Positions 1 through 12,528 of a stretch of DNA of 64,000 nucleotides are shown here, one piece after another (the first letter of the stretch is position 1; every line of letters starts with the position of its first letter). The notes under the pieces are model-generated. The model was not told the origin of the DNA and did not search any database. It was given only the letters and a program-made list of their open reading frames with translations. The translations under genes and the position numbers were made by a program. Origin of the DNA: Pyrocephalus nanus (Eukaryota > Chordata > Aves > Passeriformes > Tyrannidae); NCBI GenBank assembly GCA_038380795.1, contig CM076260.1, positions 74,065,843-74,129,842 on the forward strand, read 5' to 3'.

Positions 1-1300
1 ATGCACAAAATTATCCCAGCACAAAGGATGGCCTGAACTGCTTTAGCCCTGTCCAGATGCCAGAAAAGCAACACCCCACAGGTAGCAGAGGAATTTTTCT
101 GCCAGGACTTGGCAATGGCAGGTTCTGGCCTCCCAGCTAGCACAGCCTCCTTTCCTGCTAAGTTAGTGTGCAAAGATGGGGAGACTCGGTCCTCAGCCAG
201 TACACCCCGATTTCATGCTGTCCAGCGCAGAAAGCCCATGGAAGTGGTTCTTTGAAGGCACCAGCAACAGCAGTGGTGATTCAACACCAGGTACTTACCA
301 GAAAAGAGCCTGCTGGCAAGCTGGGCTGTCAGGCAGGGTCACTGTGCTGCAGGTAGAACAAGGTGAACCAGCCTCTTGGCAGTCCCCAGGATCACAGTTA
401 AAAAAGCAGAATAGAAGCCAAGGCTTTGCTTCAGTGAGGAACCAATCATGGGAAACGGAAACAATCTCCTTCCTATAGTTTGTGCAGGTTGTGCGCATTC
501 TGATGGTTGAAAACGCATCTGCCTCACAACCCAAGAGACAGGCAGCATGGGAGGGCAACCTGGTATGCCACCCCAGACAGCATGTTTGCTCCTCTCAGCT
601 CCCAGAAAACCAAACACAATGGGGAAAGTTTACAAATCTTTGTCCAGAGCAAAGCTCCTTCTCCAGAGCAGTTTCAGAGCAGGACACTGGCTCTGCAGGA
701 ACGCTTGGGGAGTCTGGATGCTGCTCCCCACTCAGCTAACATAGTGGCACTGAAGTGCAGCAGGCCTCTCTGCCATGGCCACCCAGGTCCTGGGCATGAA
801 AAGCCTCAAACCTCACACGCCTTGGCCCTGGCATGAGGGACAGGATCCAGGAAGGAGTGACAAGACCCTTGGTGCCAAGAGGGAATGGGCTCCGCTCTTC
901 CAAAATGCCCCCTGGCTCCCTCAGGACATGTGTGGCACAATGTGCAGCAGGTAAAAGACCACATCACCAGTCTTGGTGTTCCCCCAGCTGTGCTCCTCCT
1001 GCTGCTCACCCCACTTTCAGGGGCCAGGCACAATGAGCCTGCCCATGCCTCAAAGGGCGACAGCAAGATGCTACTGTGTTGGCAGGGAGACAGTCATACC
1101 ATTTCCACCAAGCCCAGCCCCCTGGGGATGGGCAGAGCAAGGAAAAGGCTGTATTTTTTGAGCAGAGGCCTTTTGATGGGGCACTGGGAGCACAGTCCTA
1201 GGTTGGCAGTGCAGTTGCCTCCTTCCTGCTGGGTATCAGCACAGTGCATGTCCAGGGACTGCCCTCCAGCCTCCTTGAGCAGGCAGCAGAGGCAGACACG
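1..1300. other. Intergenic, downstream of RHOU
   Basis: I see no coding exon, RNA gene or recognisable transposon here. The open frames are short, overlap on both strands and resemble no protein family I know. The stretch lies just beyond the probable poly(A) site of RHOU. Confidence 0.5.
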
Positions 1301-1314
1301 TACACAGGTCAGAA

Positions 1315-1320
1315 TTTATT
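1315..1320 (-). terminator. RHOU: Candidate RHOU poly(A) signal (AATAAA)
   Basis: TTTATT on the plus strand reads AATAAA on the minus strand, about 2.5 kb past the RHOU stop codon. An AT-rich block lies just upstream of it in the transcript. The long mammalian RHOU 3'UTR makes this distance plausible. Cleavage would fall near 1295-1305. RNA evidence would be needed to confirm it. Confidence 0.5.
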
Positions 1321-2993
1321 TTCAAATACCTCATTTATATCATTCTCACATGAAATATTTCTTTTGGAATATAGCCTACACTTAGAAAACAGAAGAGAGT
1401 TTTTTTTATAAGGCACATCAGATTATAAACTACATAGAGACATCTCCCCCTCATTTGCGCTCATAAAATACTGGTAATTTTAAAAGTAATATTTCTAAAA
1501 CCTAGACCCTGTGTAGCCCCGTGTAGAGAAGTATTCATAAAGTTATTAGACCTCAGTTTACACACACCTAGTAAAGGGCTATAACAAGTTGTATATAAAT
1601 CACATCTTCAGAAACAGTCACAGCTGGCTATATTTAAAAGTAATGCTACTACAGACTATGAAACAGGCTGCTTATAAAATATAACCCACTGCTTCCAGTA
1701 TGGCATGATACCAAGCACTATAATCTGCAGAAGAAATTCTGTTATTTTTGCAAATGGAAGCTGCTCAGATTCAAGCCTGTCTGCTCCCCAAAACCACATT
1801 TTTGATCGACCGAGACTGTTTTTTACAGACACGCAAAGCACCCAAGAGAAATCTGGCTGGTTTTCTCCAAGATGTTGGTATGACTGCATATCTGAAATCC
1901 TGTCAAAGCATTTAAGTAAGAAATACAAAGCCTCAGATGTTAGCTTCGTGACCAGTAAACACTAAACCATTACCAACCAGATGAAACCAACTTAAATGCA
2001 TCCAGCTTCTGTGCTATGGAAACTGTTTTTCCAGGCTCTTCCAGTGCAGAAGCCAACATATTTTTATCAAATTAGGCCCTAGGTAAAGATTTCCATCCCA
2101 TTTTCAAGTTTTCAGCAATGGAACATTACCCATTCTGCACTCAAACATTCTGCTGTAGAGAAGGAAAAAATATTGCTTGTGGAGCCTATGCCAATTCAGC
2201 CCAGAATCCATTCACACAGTGTTATTTTCTTTAATGGGCCAGGAGGTAAACTGTGGTCAGCTTTATCAACTCAAATGGCCTCCACAGTTCCTTATATCAG
2301 GCATTGATTCATTTCTGATGAAAAAAGGTTCCAGCCTTCTGTCACTGCAGTTTAGTTTAAGAATAAGGAAAAGGTCACTTCAAGGCTATGGCCAAAGGAG
2401 AAAAAAAAGGAATATGATCTAATCTTGAAATATCTAGGGGAAAAGAAAAAGTAATTGTGGTCACAAAAAGGCAGACAAACAGTGCAAACCAAATGTGCTC
2501 TGCAGAATAAGTTTAAATACTGATTCTTGCAGAGTCGCATTCTCACTCAGGTCTCTCAAACTTGCTACAGCTGCAGTTAGGCTTAGTTCAGTAGAAACCA
2601 GATTCAAAGAATAGGTCACACTCTACTCTGCATTGATTCCCCAGCTACATTTTAGGCACATTTCAGTTAATCTGTTGAACTGATCTGGGAAGGAAAGAAT
2701 TATACTTCCAGGGTGGCCTCAGCCAATTTCACAACTATAATCTTGGACAAGATTCAACCACAAGTGACTGTTGCCTTTAGAATGGAAACACTAATTGGTT
2801 GAAAACAGCATCATGAAGAAGATGCAGCAGCCTCAGTTTCTAGAGTCCAGTTTGTTATATATCTCAATCTGCCTGATTTGTTACTTGTTTAGCAGCCTTA
2901 AAACACAGAGAGGGGCATCCTGAAATTCCCGGCTGTAGACTTAAAACCAGATGCGGTTCACATGGTGCTGCATGGATATTTGTTACATCGCTT

Positions 2994-3042
2994 AAAAAAA
3001 CAAAACAAAACAAAAACCAAAACAAAAAAAAACCCCAAACAA
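2994..3042. repeat. A-rich (AAAAC)n-like simple repeat
   Basis: Runs of A broken by single or paired C extend over about 49 bp inside the presumed RHOU 3'UTR. In the RHOU mRNA this would read as a U/G-rich tract. Confidence 0.7.
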
Positions 3043-3861
3043 CAGTATTTACATTCCTTTCAACTGAAATAGATGAACTGTCGTCAAGTCTGCAAAAATA
3101 CAGAGGAAATCGCCACTGCTCGAGGTAGCGAGTTAAAGCTTGGTCATGTTCTTGGGCTTCCACTCGGCTTCCTGGGAAAGGCAGGGGAAGGAGGACAGAA
3201 AGGACTTTCACAAAGTCAGGAGGTGACAAATGAGATGTCAGCTCCATAAAGGATTAGGTTCCCTCACCACAAGCTGAAGGTATACTCTTGACCTTTTTAA
3301 CTATGGCATTTGCGTATAGATTACACCTCTTGCATACCCTTTTTAAAGTGATCCCTAAGAGTGTTGGCTTGGGAAGACACAGAGAAGGGAGCAGGAGTGG
3401 GGTTTTAAAGCTACAAATGTCAGTTAGGAGGCACAGTGTTATTTTTCCCTTTGATCGTCCACGTACAGAGCTCTATGCTTCCACCGTTACTTGTGCGTTC
3501 CTCCTGCGAAGCCCTGGCAGTGAAGGCCTCTGGTGTGTGATCCTCCCAATCAATCCCATACACCTTACAAGACAAGAAGTTGAATCCTTTGGACAAATCC
3601 TTCTACGCTCACAGACACATGATGCTTTTTTTCCTTAATGGGAAGATTTAGTCACAAAACTGGATGCCAGACCTGATTTATACCAATTATTTAACTATGA
3701 ATCCTTCTGCAACCCTCAAAAGGGCAACTGAGATATCCAGTAGCAACATATACACATACATACAGATCTACACTATACACTCAGGACGACACAAATTGAG
3801 ATTTCAGCTAATATAGCCTCTATTCGATTTCCTCAGAGCAGCACTCAGGTCCTTGCAACCC

Positions 3862-4317
3862 CTATACAAAACAGCAGTATTTTTTCCACCAGGATTTGGA
3901 GAGGTTTTTCATCTTGTCTGGAGTCCTACACTTGGATTTCTTTGGTTGCTGCTGGGTATCTGAGTACTGAATACCAGCCACGATGGCTGCATCAAAGACC
4001 TCCTTGAGGTTTTTCTGAGTCAAAGCAGAGCACTCAATGTAGGACGCGGCTTTTATTTCCTCGGCACAGAGCTTCGCAGCCTCCTCCGAGACCGGCTTTT
4101 CTTTGCACTTGTCCAGCTCGATGAGGACTTTGACATCCTCCCGGAGGTCCGACTGTGTCCCAACCAGGATAATGGGCGCCTTGGGGCAGTGGCATCGAAT
4201 TTCAGGAACCCACTTCTCACTCACATTCTGGAAGGATGAAGGGCTCACCACACTGAAGCACAGCAAGAAGATGTCCGTGTTGGTGTAGCACAGAGGCCTG
4301 AGCTTGTCAAATTCATC
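3862..4317 (-). CDS. RHOU: RHOU coding exon 3 (last)
   Basis: This exon encodes residues 131-281, from DEFDKL of switch II to the CCFV terminus, then TAG at 3864-3862. The acceptor reads CATGCAG before GATGAA. It carries the G4 (TQSD) and G5 (ECSAL) motifs and the Rho insert helix. The C-terminal stretch reads [10 protein letters not shown], where I recall KKSKSRTPDK in human, which puts an extra cysteine near the lipid-modified tail. Confidence 0.96.
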   Translation of the reverse strand, partial: DEFDKLRPLCYTNTDIFLLCFSVVSPSSFQNVSEKWVPEIRCHCPKAPIILVGTQSDLREDVKVLIELDKCKEKPVSEEAAKLCAEEIKAASYIECSALTQKNLKEVFDAAIVAGIQYSDTQQQPKKSKCRTPDKMKNLSKSWWKKYCCFV

Positions 4318-7300
4318 CTGCATGGAACAAAATTGCATTAGCACCCCACAGAAAGAGCAGCTCTAGCCTGCTGCTGACCTCTGGGGAAGCAGAGGATCAC
4401 CTGCCACTGCCCCCCCGAAAAGCACCTCAAAATGAGCACCCAGAGTACCCAATAAGGTGTGTTACAAACAGAAGTTGCCTGTACTCAGCCTGAGGTCTCA
4501 TGGCTGCCAGCCAGCAGGCACCCTGCCACTGCTGGGCGCACAAGACGAAGGTGGTGGCTTCCCCACGTACCTGAGATATTCTGACTCATGCCAGAGGTTA
4601 TTTCAAGTGCTTAAATATTTCCTTTGCTCTTTGTACAAAGGCCCTCTGCCCTACTTCAGCAAAGAAGAAAAGATGCGGGAAACAGGTTACAGCACAGGAA
4701 GCCAAAAAATTGAAGAGGGAGAGAGTACTTTCTACAGGGCCACATCTTATAGGGGTGAGTCAGTTAGCAGCTCTGATGAGGAGCACCCACGTACCGCAAA
4801 GCTGCTCTGCTGACACACTAGAGAGCAGGTATGTGGCAGCAGGTACCTTTCTGGGTACCTTGCCTGGAGCTGGCTTTTAAACTGGTAACTACTTAACAAC
4901 ATCCTACAGGATATGGGAATGATTTCCCTGCCATTGTGCCCAGGGATTTAAATCTGAAGGGAGCAATAATGGTTTACAATGTGCAGGCTTAACATGACAA
5001 TTACATAGAGTAAAAGCTTTACCTTTCCCTCCCACCCATGCCACATCAAACAAACTGCATTCAGGCCTCCCAGCACTACCTTTCTGTTTTTTTTTTTTTT
5101 TTCCTTTTAGTACAAACTCCAGCAAAGCACGGCCCTTTTTCAGCTTCAAAACTAGCCACAAGAAAGCCAATATGGTAACAAAGGCATGCTGATCCTCAGG
5201 GAAGAATGCAGCTAGAAGCAAGGGTTAACTCCAGGCAGGCTGCTTTTATGCTGACAGCAGGATAAAAGCAGGGTAACACTAGCAGCCTGAACAGGTAGGA
5301 TTTGCCTCAGCAGCAGTGACATTTTAATTAAAACGGACCATGTTCTCAAAAGCTTGGAATTGAAAGTGCACAGAAACATAGAGCTGAAAACATCTCTTCT
5401 GGTACCAGCAGTTTACTGTTAAATTTCAAGTTCCATGTTCCATGTTAATTTTTGACAGATGAGATTTTGCTTTAAAGCCTCTGGAGGCCCAAGATATGCA
5501 GTTTAAAGACCCTTGGAAGCCTCAGAAGTCCTGTTCCACTCAAATGAATTTCTTCTAGCAGCATCTCTGGAAGCGACAGCGATTTATAAAACATGAGTCA
5601 AGAAAGTAAGCTTCATTAGCTCTCTTGATTCTCAGATTAAGCCTCAGAGGAAACAAGGCTCTCACTGCTTGGCTCGAGAAAACCCCCACATTTACTGAGA
5701 GATGCTGTGCTGAACAACAGGGCTGTTTGCAGAAAAGTACCTTGCCATGTAATTGCCTCTTCTTGCTACATGAGAAAGCTCAAAAGCATTCTCAATTCAA
5801 TGGGTTTGGAAGCCAAACCCAGATCTTAAGGGTTCCACCAAGATGAAATAATGCCCTTTATATTCCAAGTACACTCCTGCTGTTTCAATGGTAGGTACAT
5901 GGCCTGCAGAGACTCTACTCCTCTTTGGGCTAGTGAGGAAATAGAAATAGAAGCTGAAATAGAATTTCCCTCTGTCTGGAGTGCTCTTTTAGCTGCAGAT
6001 TTCAGCAGCCATCTCCCAGCAGCAGTTTTACCAAAGTATCCACCTAGGGATCTTTTACTCAGGACCACTTCTGCCAGTTTAGATAATCCCTTCATTTTAA
6101 AGGCATTGACTCTACCCATTCCAGCTGCCCTTGGGCAAACATCTTAAGCATTAATGGCAAGAGGCACCACCTTAAAGGCAAGAGGTGCCGGGGTGGCCTG
6201 CCCATCCCTCCTGCAGCTTGCAGCTGCATTTTCACAGGCACTGTATATCCACAGGCTGTCATCCGATGGCAATTTCACCTGCCACACTCTGCACATGAAC
6301 ACACAGAGCCAACGCTCCCATCTCTTCAGTAGGACATGAAATTATGGGACAGTTTTGCTGTTTGACTTCATATTGGTACATGCAGAATGCCATCTGTAGG
6401 ATTTCGGCATTGGTTTGTAGGGTGTATGGGAGTCTGTCGAGGACTGCATAGTCTTTCAAATCTGTTTCCTAAGTAGGACACCCAGTTACTACTCATCTAA
6501 ATGGGTTTGTATGTTAAGGCCGCTGAGATTTTTCAGCGTGGTTTTGATGAAGGCATAGACCTAGGTCCACAAAGCTGGGCAGCATCCTAACTCCCACTGC
6601 CTTCAAATTACAGTGAGGTAGCAAAATATTTTTGCCTACTTTTGATTATCCAGCCTCAACCCCTAGTAAGCAGTGTTGCACTCTGCTCAGGGTGGTATAA
6701 GCTGGGATCTTGCAGAAAATATAAGGCGGTAAGAAACGGGCTCTTTTTATGTATCAGGCAAACTAGGAGATGAGAGACATTAACTACCCTCATCTCTTCA
6801 GCTCTTAGATTACAGCAAACCTCAGCTTCACAGCAGCATCACTTTTTAAGGGGGTGAGAATGGCAAATATGAAGTCTCCACGGACAATACCCAACAGGAC
6901 TTTTTCTCCCTTCAGCCTCTGTCCCTTCAAAATCACAATCTATCTCTGGACACCTAAAGCTGTGGATGCTTTGCACGCGTACATCCTAAACACCCTGATT
7001 CTTAAACACAGTTATTTAGCAAAAATAAAGACAGTGACAACTGCTCAAAGAGACAACCAGGTGGCCGTTGAATCCCCAATATGTTCAGCCTTTCTAGTCA
7101 GGCTAAACACAGCAGCAGCTTGAGCCAGTAGAGCAGCAGCCTGTGGCCAGCCCCTACACAGAGGCACAGTACGTCCCCCCTCCCTTCAACAGACACCGGA
7201 CAAAGCAGGGCGTTAAGCAGCAATGAAAACGATAAGATGATCAAACACCGGGAGTACTTTCAAATCCATGAAGTCATTTGCAGGACTGCTTTGCGCAACA

Positions 7301-8509
7301 ACTTCTCCCCTCCCGCTGTCACTTAAATCAAGTAAGTGGCTCCACTGACCTGACCAGCTGTGTCACAGAGCTGAAGTCTCACCGGCTTGCCATCGACAGA
7401 CACAACAGCTTTGGAAAGAAAGGAGGGAGGGGAAAACTGAGGTGAGTCCAAGTTTACACGTTTTCCATTATAGAAAAATTAAAAAAAAAACCCAGTTCTT
7501 AAAGCCTTTTCTTCAATTAGTTTAGATTCAACAAATTAGCAGAGCTGGAAGGGAGTTTGTCGCTAACACTTGGGCACACACAAACCCTTCAGGGCTTTCC
7601 GATTCATTTCACTACAAGAGATGATGTAGGCGGTGACGGCACCAGCTCTCCGCCAGCAGCGCCAAGAGCTAGCCCAGCAGTCCAGAATCTTATTCTACTA
7701 CAAGGGTTTAGTTCATTCTCCACCCCCCCCCCGTACACTTTCAGCAAGCGCGGGACACAAAAAGCCCCCGCTGAACCAGAGAGAAACCCCAGAACCTCCC
7801 CCTTTGCACGGGCTAGAGAAGGTATTTAACCTGACCTTTAAGCGTTTCCGATACGCCCGAGAGAGCTAAGCTTTACAGCGGAGAGTTCCCAATTAAAGCT
7901 CGGCTCTGGCCGCACCGCCAGGCACGACAGCCGCTGCCAGCCCGGCTTCGTTACACCGGCGACTGGCTGGTGCTGCTGCTGCCTGCGAAGGCAGCCTGAC
8001 AAGCTCCGGTCCTGCCCGGGCAGGGTCTTGCTCCCCATAAATAAATAAAGAAGCCACCGAGGCTGGACATCACCCGCTCCGAGCAGCCCAGCCACGGCCC
8101 CGGGATAGGCACGACCGGGACGCGCTCCCCGCCGCCCCTCCCGCCGCCTCGGTCCCCGCGGCCGCCCCGGTCACTTACCGGAGAAGTTGTCGAAGGCGGT
8201 GGGGATGTACTCGGTGGGGTACCCGTTGGTGGTGTAGCTCACCACTAGGCTTGTCTTGCCCACCGCGCCGTCCCCCACCAGCACGCACTTGATGCTGCGC
8301 CGCGGTTCGGACCCCGCTCCGGCCCCGGTTCCAGCCACGGCCGCGGCCCCGGACCCCGCCGCCCGGCAGCGGCCGCCCAGCGCCGCTCCCAGCGCCGCGG
8401 CCGCCCGCCCGCTTCGCACCCTCCGCGGGGGCACCGGCGGCACCTCGCAGCCGCCCGGCGGCACCGGCTTGCTGATGTACCCCGCCTCGCCCTCCTGCTG
8501 CGGCGGCAT
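3862..8509 (-). CDS. RHOU: RHOU, atypical Rho-family GTPase (Wrch1); whole coding span
   Basis: The spliced coding sequence joins 8509-8179, 7408-7350 and 4317-3862 and gives 281 residues; human RHOU has 258. RHOU is a fast-cycling, CDC42-like GTPase acting at plasma membrane and endosomes in actin remodelling, filopodia and focal adhesions. Visible motifs are an N-terminal SH3-binding proline stretch (PPVPPRR, residues 24-30), the P-loop GDGAVGKT (79-86), switch I with T104, the DTAGQ switch II motif (126-130), and TQSD and SAL guanine-specificity motifs. The tail ends in a polybasic segment and CCFV, the palmitoylated, non-prenylated ending typical of RHOU. All introns are GT/AG and phases match. 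The start was chosen because MPPQQ matches the family N-terminus. The extra length is a Gly/Ala-rich segment before the G domain. Confidence 0.96.
4318..7349 (-). other. RHOU: RHOU intron 2
   Basis: A GT/AG intron of 3,032 bp. It contains a 16-nt T run at about 5087-5102. I found no recognisable exon or transposon inside it; the short open frames here look like chance. Confidence 0.85.
7350..7408 (-). CDS. RHOU: RHOU coding exon 2
   Basis: This 59-nt exon encodes the last two bases of codon 111 through Q130 ([20 protein letters not shown]), including the DTAGQ switch II motif. It is too short for a plain ORF search. It was placed from the acceptor ...CAAAG before CTGTTGTG, the donor CAG before GTCAGT, and exact phase agreement with both neighbouring exons. 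Confidence 0.94.
7409..8178 (-). other. RHOU: RHOU intron 1
   Basis: A short GT/AG intron of 770 bp. Its 5' part remains GC-rich and within the CpG island. A cytosine run occurs at about 7722-7733. No other feature was recognised. Confidence 0.85.
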
Positions 8510-9250
8510 CCGCGCGGTCACGCAGAGCCCCGCGGACCGGGGGGCTGCGCGCTGCCCGGGGCCGCCGGCTGGGGGTCGGCGGGGCGCGGCGGTGGCGGCG
8601 GGCGGGCGGTGCGGGGCCCCGGCGGGCCGGCAGGAACGGCGCGACCGCCGCGAAGCCAGCCCCGGCGCCGGCTGTCTGTCCCCTGGCGCGGGCGGCAGCG
8701 GCGGCTCCCGGCGCAGGCGGCGGCTCCCGGCGGCGCTGCTACCGCCTCGCGCCGCGCTCCCGAGTCCCGGCCGCCGGCCCCGCGCCGCCGCGTGACATAG
8801 CGCGGCGCTGCGGGGAGGGGCCGGCGCCGCTCGGCCCGGCACGGCCCGGCACGGCCCGCCAGGCGGCGCCGCAGCGCCCCGCAACGCCCGCCCCGACGGA
8901 CGCGGGAGTGCCCAGGGGGCGGGCCGGAGAAGCGAGGCCTCGCCTCTCATTGGCCCGTTCGCCCCGCCGAGAGGCGCCATTGGCTGGTTTGGCGGCGGGG
9001 GCGGTGCCGCTCGCCCCGCGGGCCCCGGCGGTGCGGCCGTGAGGGGCCGTCCTGCGGGGAGGGCGCGTCCCAATCGCGCCGCTCTGAGGCACCGTCCGCC
9101 TTGGCAGGGCTTCCCCGCCGAACACGGGCTTCGCCGGCGGCCCCAGAGGGTCCCCGGTGTGGGTCTGGGCCCCAGCTGCCTGCGCCCTTCTCCCGGAGGG
9201 GCAGAGCGGATCGCACTTGGCAGGGCAAGAGAGCCGTGAGGTTGCGGCGA
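7900..9250 (-). promoter_or_regulatory. RHOU: RHOU CpG-island promoter and 5' region
   Basis: A dense GC/CpG block covers exon 1 and about 700 bp upstream. Two CCAAT boxes in RHOU orientation lie at 8953-8949 and 8983-8979, 30 bp apart, the arrangement typical of NF-Y-bound promoters. A further CCAAT in plus orientation is at 9070-9074. A short CGGCCCGGCA tandem lies near 8832-8860. No TATA box was seen. Transcription probably starts between the CCAAT pair and 8510. Confidence 0.7.
8179..8509 (-). CDS. RHOU: RHOU coding exon 1
   Basis: This exon encodes residues 1-110 plus the first base of codon 111. It carries the proline-rich N-terminus, a Gly/Ala-rich linker (about residues 34-67), the P-loop and switch I ([13 protein letters not shown]). 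The donor is GTAAGT. The reading frame stays open far upstream because the CpG island lacks stops, but MPPQQ at 8509 matches the known family start. Confidence 0.94.
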
Positions 9251-12200
9251 GGTGCTCTCGGCGTGTGTGCTCAGTGAGCTCCCACCCGCACGCATGGGGA
9301 AGGATAGCATGGGCTGCTTGCCGTGGGAAAGGGGACACTTCATTTTTAGCACCTTTGAAATAAGTTGGCCGTGGAAGGTTTTGCAGTCGAACATTGGAAA
9401 TAAAAGGCTGATGAATGGCTTGGCTCTGCCCTAAATTGGGAATGTTATTAACACATTTCTTCTGTGAACCTTAGCAGCACTGTACAAACATGAACTGTGC
9501 CACCTGGAGTATCTGGGATACCTCTCTTGGCAGGCATCCAGTGCGGGTGTCTTAGACAACTTACCCAAATTAGTGCTGATAAGTCTATGGCAGAGTAGGA
9601 ATTTCAGTTTACCATTTTCAGCATCTGAGTTCCCATTGTGCCCTACTGTTTCCCTCAGTGAAATGGAAGCCCATGTGAGGCAGCTGGTTTAGTACTGCAG
9701 CACATGCTACATCTGCCCATCATGCCCCATCTGTCTGTCTCAGGGTAAGTGGGGGAGCTGGAAGTGTCAGGCCTGTGGGGATGTCATCTTCCAGCTTCAG
9801 TAAAAGCTGGAGCTGTGTGGTCTGACCACTGAAGGCCCTGCAAAGGCTCACGCCTCATGCAAATAATCACTCTGTGCAGCTGATCTTGTTTTCCTAAGTG
9901 CCCTGGCTTCTTCCACGGGAAGTGTCACTGTGGCTTTCCATAGGGTTGTGGCACTTGTGCACTTGGACATTTTGGGCATTCCAAAGCAGGGCCAGACCCA
10001 AGGTTCTCCATGGATGAAGGCAGCTGGGAAGACCCCAGGTTGGATGCCCTGTGCATGCAATTGGTGTGGGGAAGGAACATTGCCCTGGAGCCACACACCA
10101 GGGCGGCAGCACCCACTCCCTGCAAGGAGCACAGCCGGGCAGGGATGGAGCACAGCAGCCAGCAGAGCATAGGGGCTCAGTGTGACCCTCATTCTCAAGA
10201 CCCATAGGGGCCATTGACCCTCTCATGGGACACTGTAGTCCTACAGAATTACATTCCCCTAAATTAACAAAAATGTTGCTACCACATACGACATTAGCCC
10301 CGGAGAGTCATGGCAGTGCACCCGTCTACAACCAAGAAGCTTTTCCCTGTTGAGTGCTTTCATACTTTTATCCCTCTGTGATGAAGCCTGAGGGTGAGGA
10401 GATCACCCAGACAGCTGAGGTCTGCCAGGAGTGACAGAAGGATTGGAGTGCCTGCGCTCAGGCATATACTGAAGTAACAGAAATGGCTTAATTCATACCT
10501 TTGGTTATTTTGGTGCAAGTCCTCATGGGGATGCTGAGGTTAGAACAAAAGCATTCTATTTTAATTTAGTGTAATTATAGCTTGTCTACTTAGAAAAGCT
10601 GAATTGCTTTAACAATACTATTGCAGCTAACTCCCCAGAGTATGGATGCAGTTGTGCCAGGATAATGCTAATATGGCTTATTCTTGTTGGGAAAGGGAAA
10701 AACATTATGTGTGCAGATGCAGGTTCGCTTTCAAACAGCTGCAGCTGTTTGAAAGGTTACCACCAGGGCAGCCTGTTGCCACGCTTGTTCCTGGGGCTCC
10801 TCCCTCATAGCAGAGCCTTAAAGGCAAGTGTGTTCCACCACCATCTGGCTGCAAAATTACAGTGTTTAATTCAGTATTAGGCACCTTCAGCCCAGCAGGT
10901 GTTCTACTGAAAGGCATGAGAAGATTCTGCATGGCTGCTCTGCTGTAACGGTGAGGGAGCTCAGAGCTACCTGTAGTGTGGTAACAGCTTGAGCAGTGAT
11001 GCTGTTTCAACAGTGAACCGCGCAGCTTAGTACAAGAGTGGTACAGGTGACAGTCACATCCCTGACCAAAATCAGGTACCAGTCCCTGTACCATAAATTG
11101 TTACAAGTCCTTCTTCTCCTTCAACGGAGGCTAAAGGAAAGTGGCTGAATGGCAAAGACTTGTGTCCCTTCTTCTGAATTGAAAACAAATCACTTTTCAG
11201 TGAAACTCTGAAGGTAGTGAGGATCTGCACCAGACAAGGAACAGTATCTTCGCTCATTTCTGGAGAACTGCATGGTGCATGGAGGCTGGATGCTGTTAGT
11301 TTTGGTGCATTTCCTCCCTACTGCTCTGTGAAGGGGCAAGAACTATATCTGCAGCCCAGTATCTCCTCCTTATTCTGCATGGTTCTGCAAGTGTATGTAT
11401 AGGTGCATCTCTACACAAGACAAGGTAATGCTAATGAAAGACAAGTACAACAGGAAGAGGTAGAGCTTTTAAGGCTGTAGTTCCCCCTGAGCAGCACCCA
11501 AGAAAGTTGTCTCCCACACACATTAGCTTTGATAGAAAGGCCCATTGTGCCTGAGGAGCAGAGCTGTCAAGAGGAGTCTCCACCTCTGTGCAAAGATGCT
11601 TGTTACCCTTCTCCTGTTAGAGCCCAGCAGTTGGTAGTTTTCCATCTCTAGAAATCCAGGGGAATTTTCCACCTCAGGGAACAAGAAATTGGAGAAAAGT
11701 CAACAGACCAGACAGGGTTCATACCACATTTATTCAAGGAAAGAAATAAAAAGAGTACCATAATTACATTTTAACTACATTTTACTCTCAGCAGCATCCC
11801 ATAAATCATGTACCTTGTTAGTACTGTGGAATAGCATATGATGCTGGAAGTCAGCACACAGTAAATACGTTGACAGTAAGTACAGTAAATACTGTTCACT
11901 AGTTGGCTTTGTCCATCTTGGGCAGTGTGTCTTGCTGAAGTCATGGCAGCTGATGGATTTTTGCCCCCTTGGTCCGTTTTGTCTATTTTTGGTGATGAGA
12001 AGGTGAGCAGGTGTACTGCAGTCTCTGAGACCAAGCTGGAATATGGCACAACTGAGGACACAGGGATGCACGAGCAACATCGCCTCTTATCTGCAGTGGC
12101 AAACGGCAAATTCATGTCCTGTCTGAGACAATGAGAACTCATTAAGAGAAAAGATGCACAACCACAAGGAAAAATCCTGTAGGTGGGAGATGAGAGGGCG

Positions 12201-12514
12201 GGCGATATGCACTGGGTGACAATCCATTTGAACGGCATCGAAAGATGGTGTGAGAAAGCCCTTCATGCAATGCTGCAAGCGAAAAATGCCACATGTACAT
12301 TTTTAAACACCTTCAGCAGACAAATACAGCTGATGCATTGAGCTAAGTAGGCTCCAGCAAGTGAACTATAACAGTCTGCATTGTTTCTGTGCTCGGGCAG
12401 GGGGGTGTGAGTGAATTCAGAGCTGCATGGTTGCCCTATACTGTAATGTACCCTACCCAGTACTGTAGCCTTTTGTGTAAAAGGATGAGCTAACCAGTTG
12501 TTTTGCAAAGAGGT

Positions 12515-12528
12515 GGGGGGGGGGGGGG
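12515..12528. repeat. Poly-G tract, 14 nt
   Basis: An uninterrupted run of 14 G. Such runs are prone to sequencing and assembly length errors and can form intermolecular G-quadruplexes. Confidence 0.8.

Larger units (their letters stand above)
1315..3861 (-). other. RHOU: Probable RHOU 3'UTR
   Basis: This continuous non-coding stretch follows the RHOU stop codon and ends at a candidate AATAAA. It holds no splice-compatible coding frame. An A-rich simple repeat with AAAAC units at about 2994-3042 interrupts it. The 3' limit is inferred from the signal alone. Confidence 0.5.

Noticed and set aside
8171..9394. A 407-codon minus-strand frame running from upstream sequence into RHOU exon 1
   Set aside because: The frame is open because the CpG island lacks stop codons. 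The upstream part is Pro/Arg/Ala-rich without family resemblance, and RHOU starts at MPPQQ (8509).
11771..12238. Possible minus-strand gene of 155 codons near an AATAAA at about 11738
   Set aside because: No recognisable domain, no conserved-looking splice sites and overlapping frames on both strands. A non-coding transcript end remains possible but unsupported.
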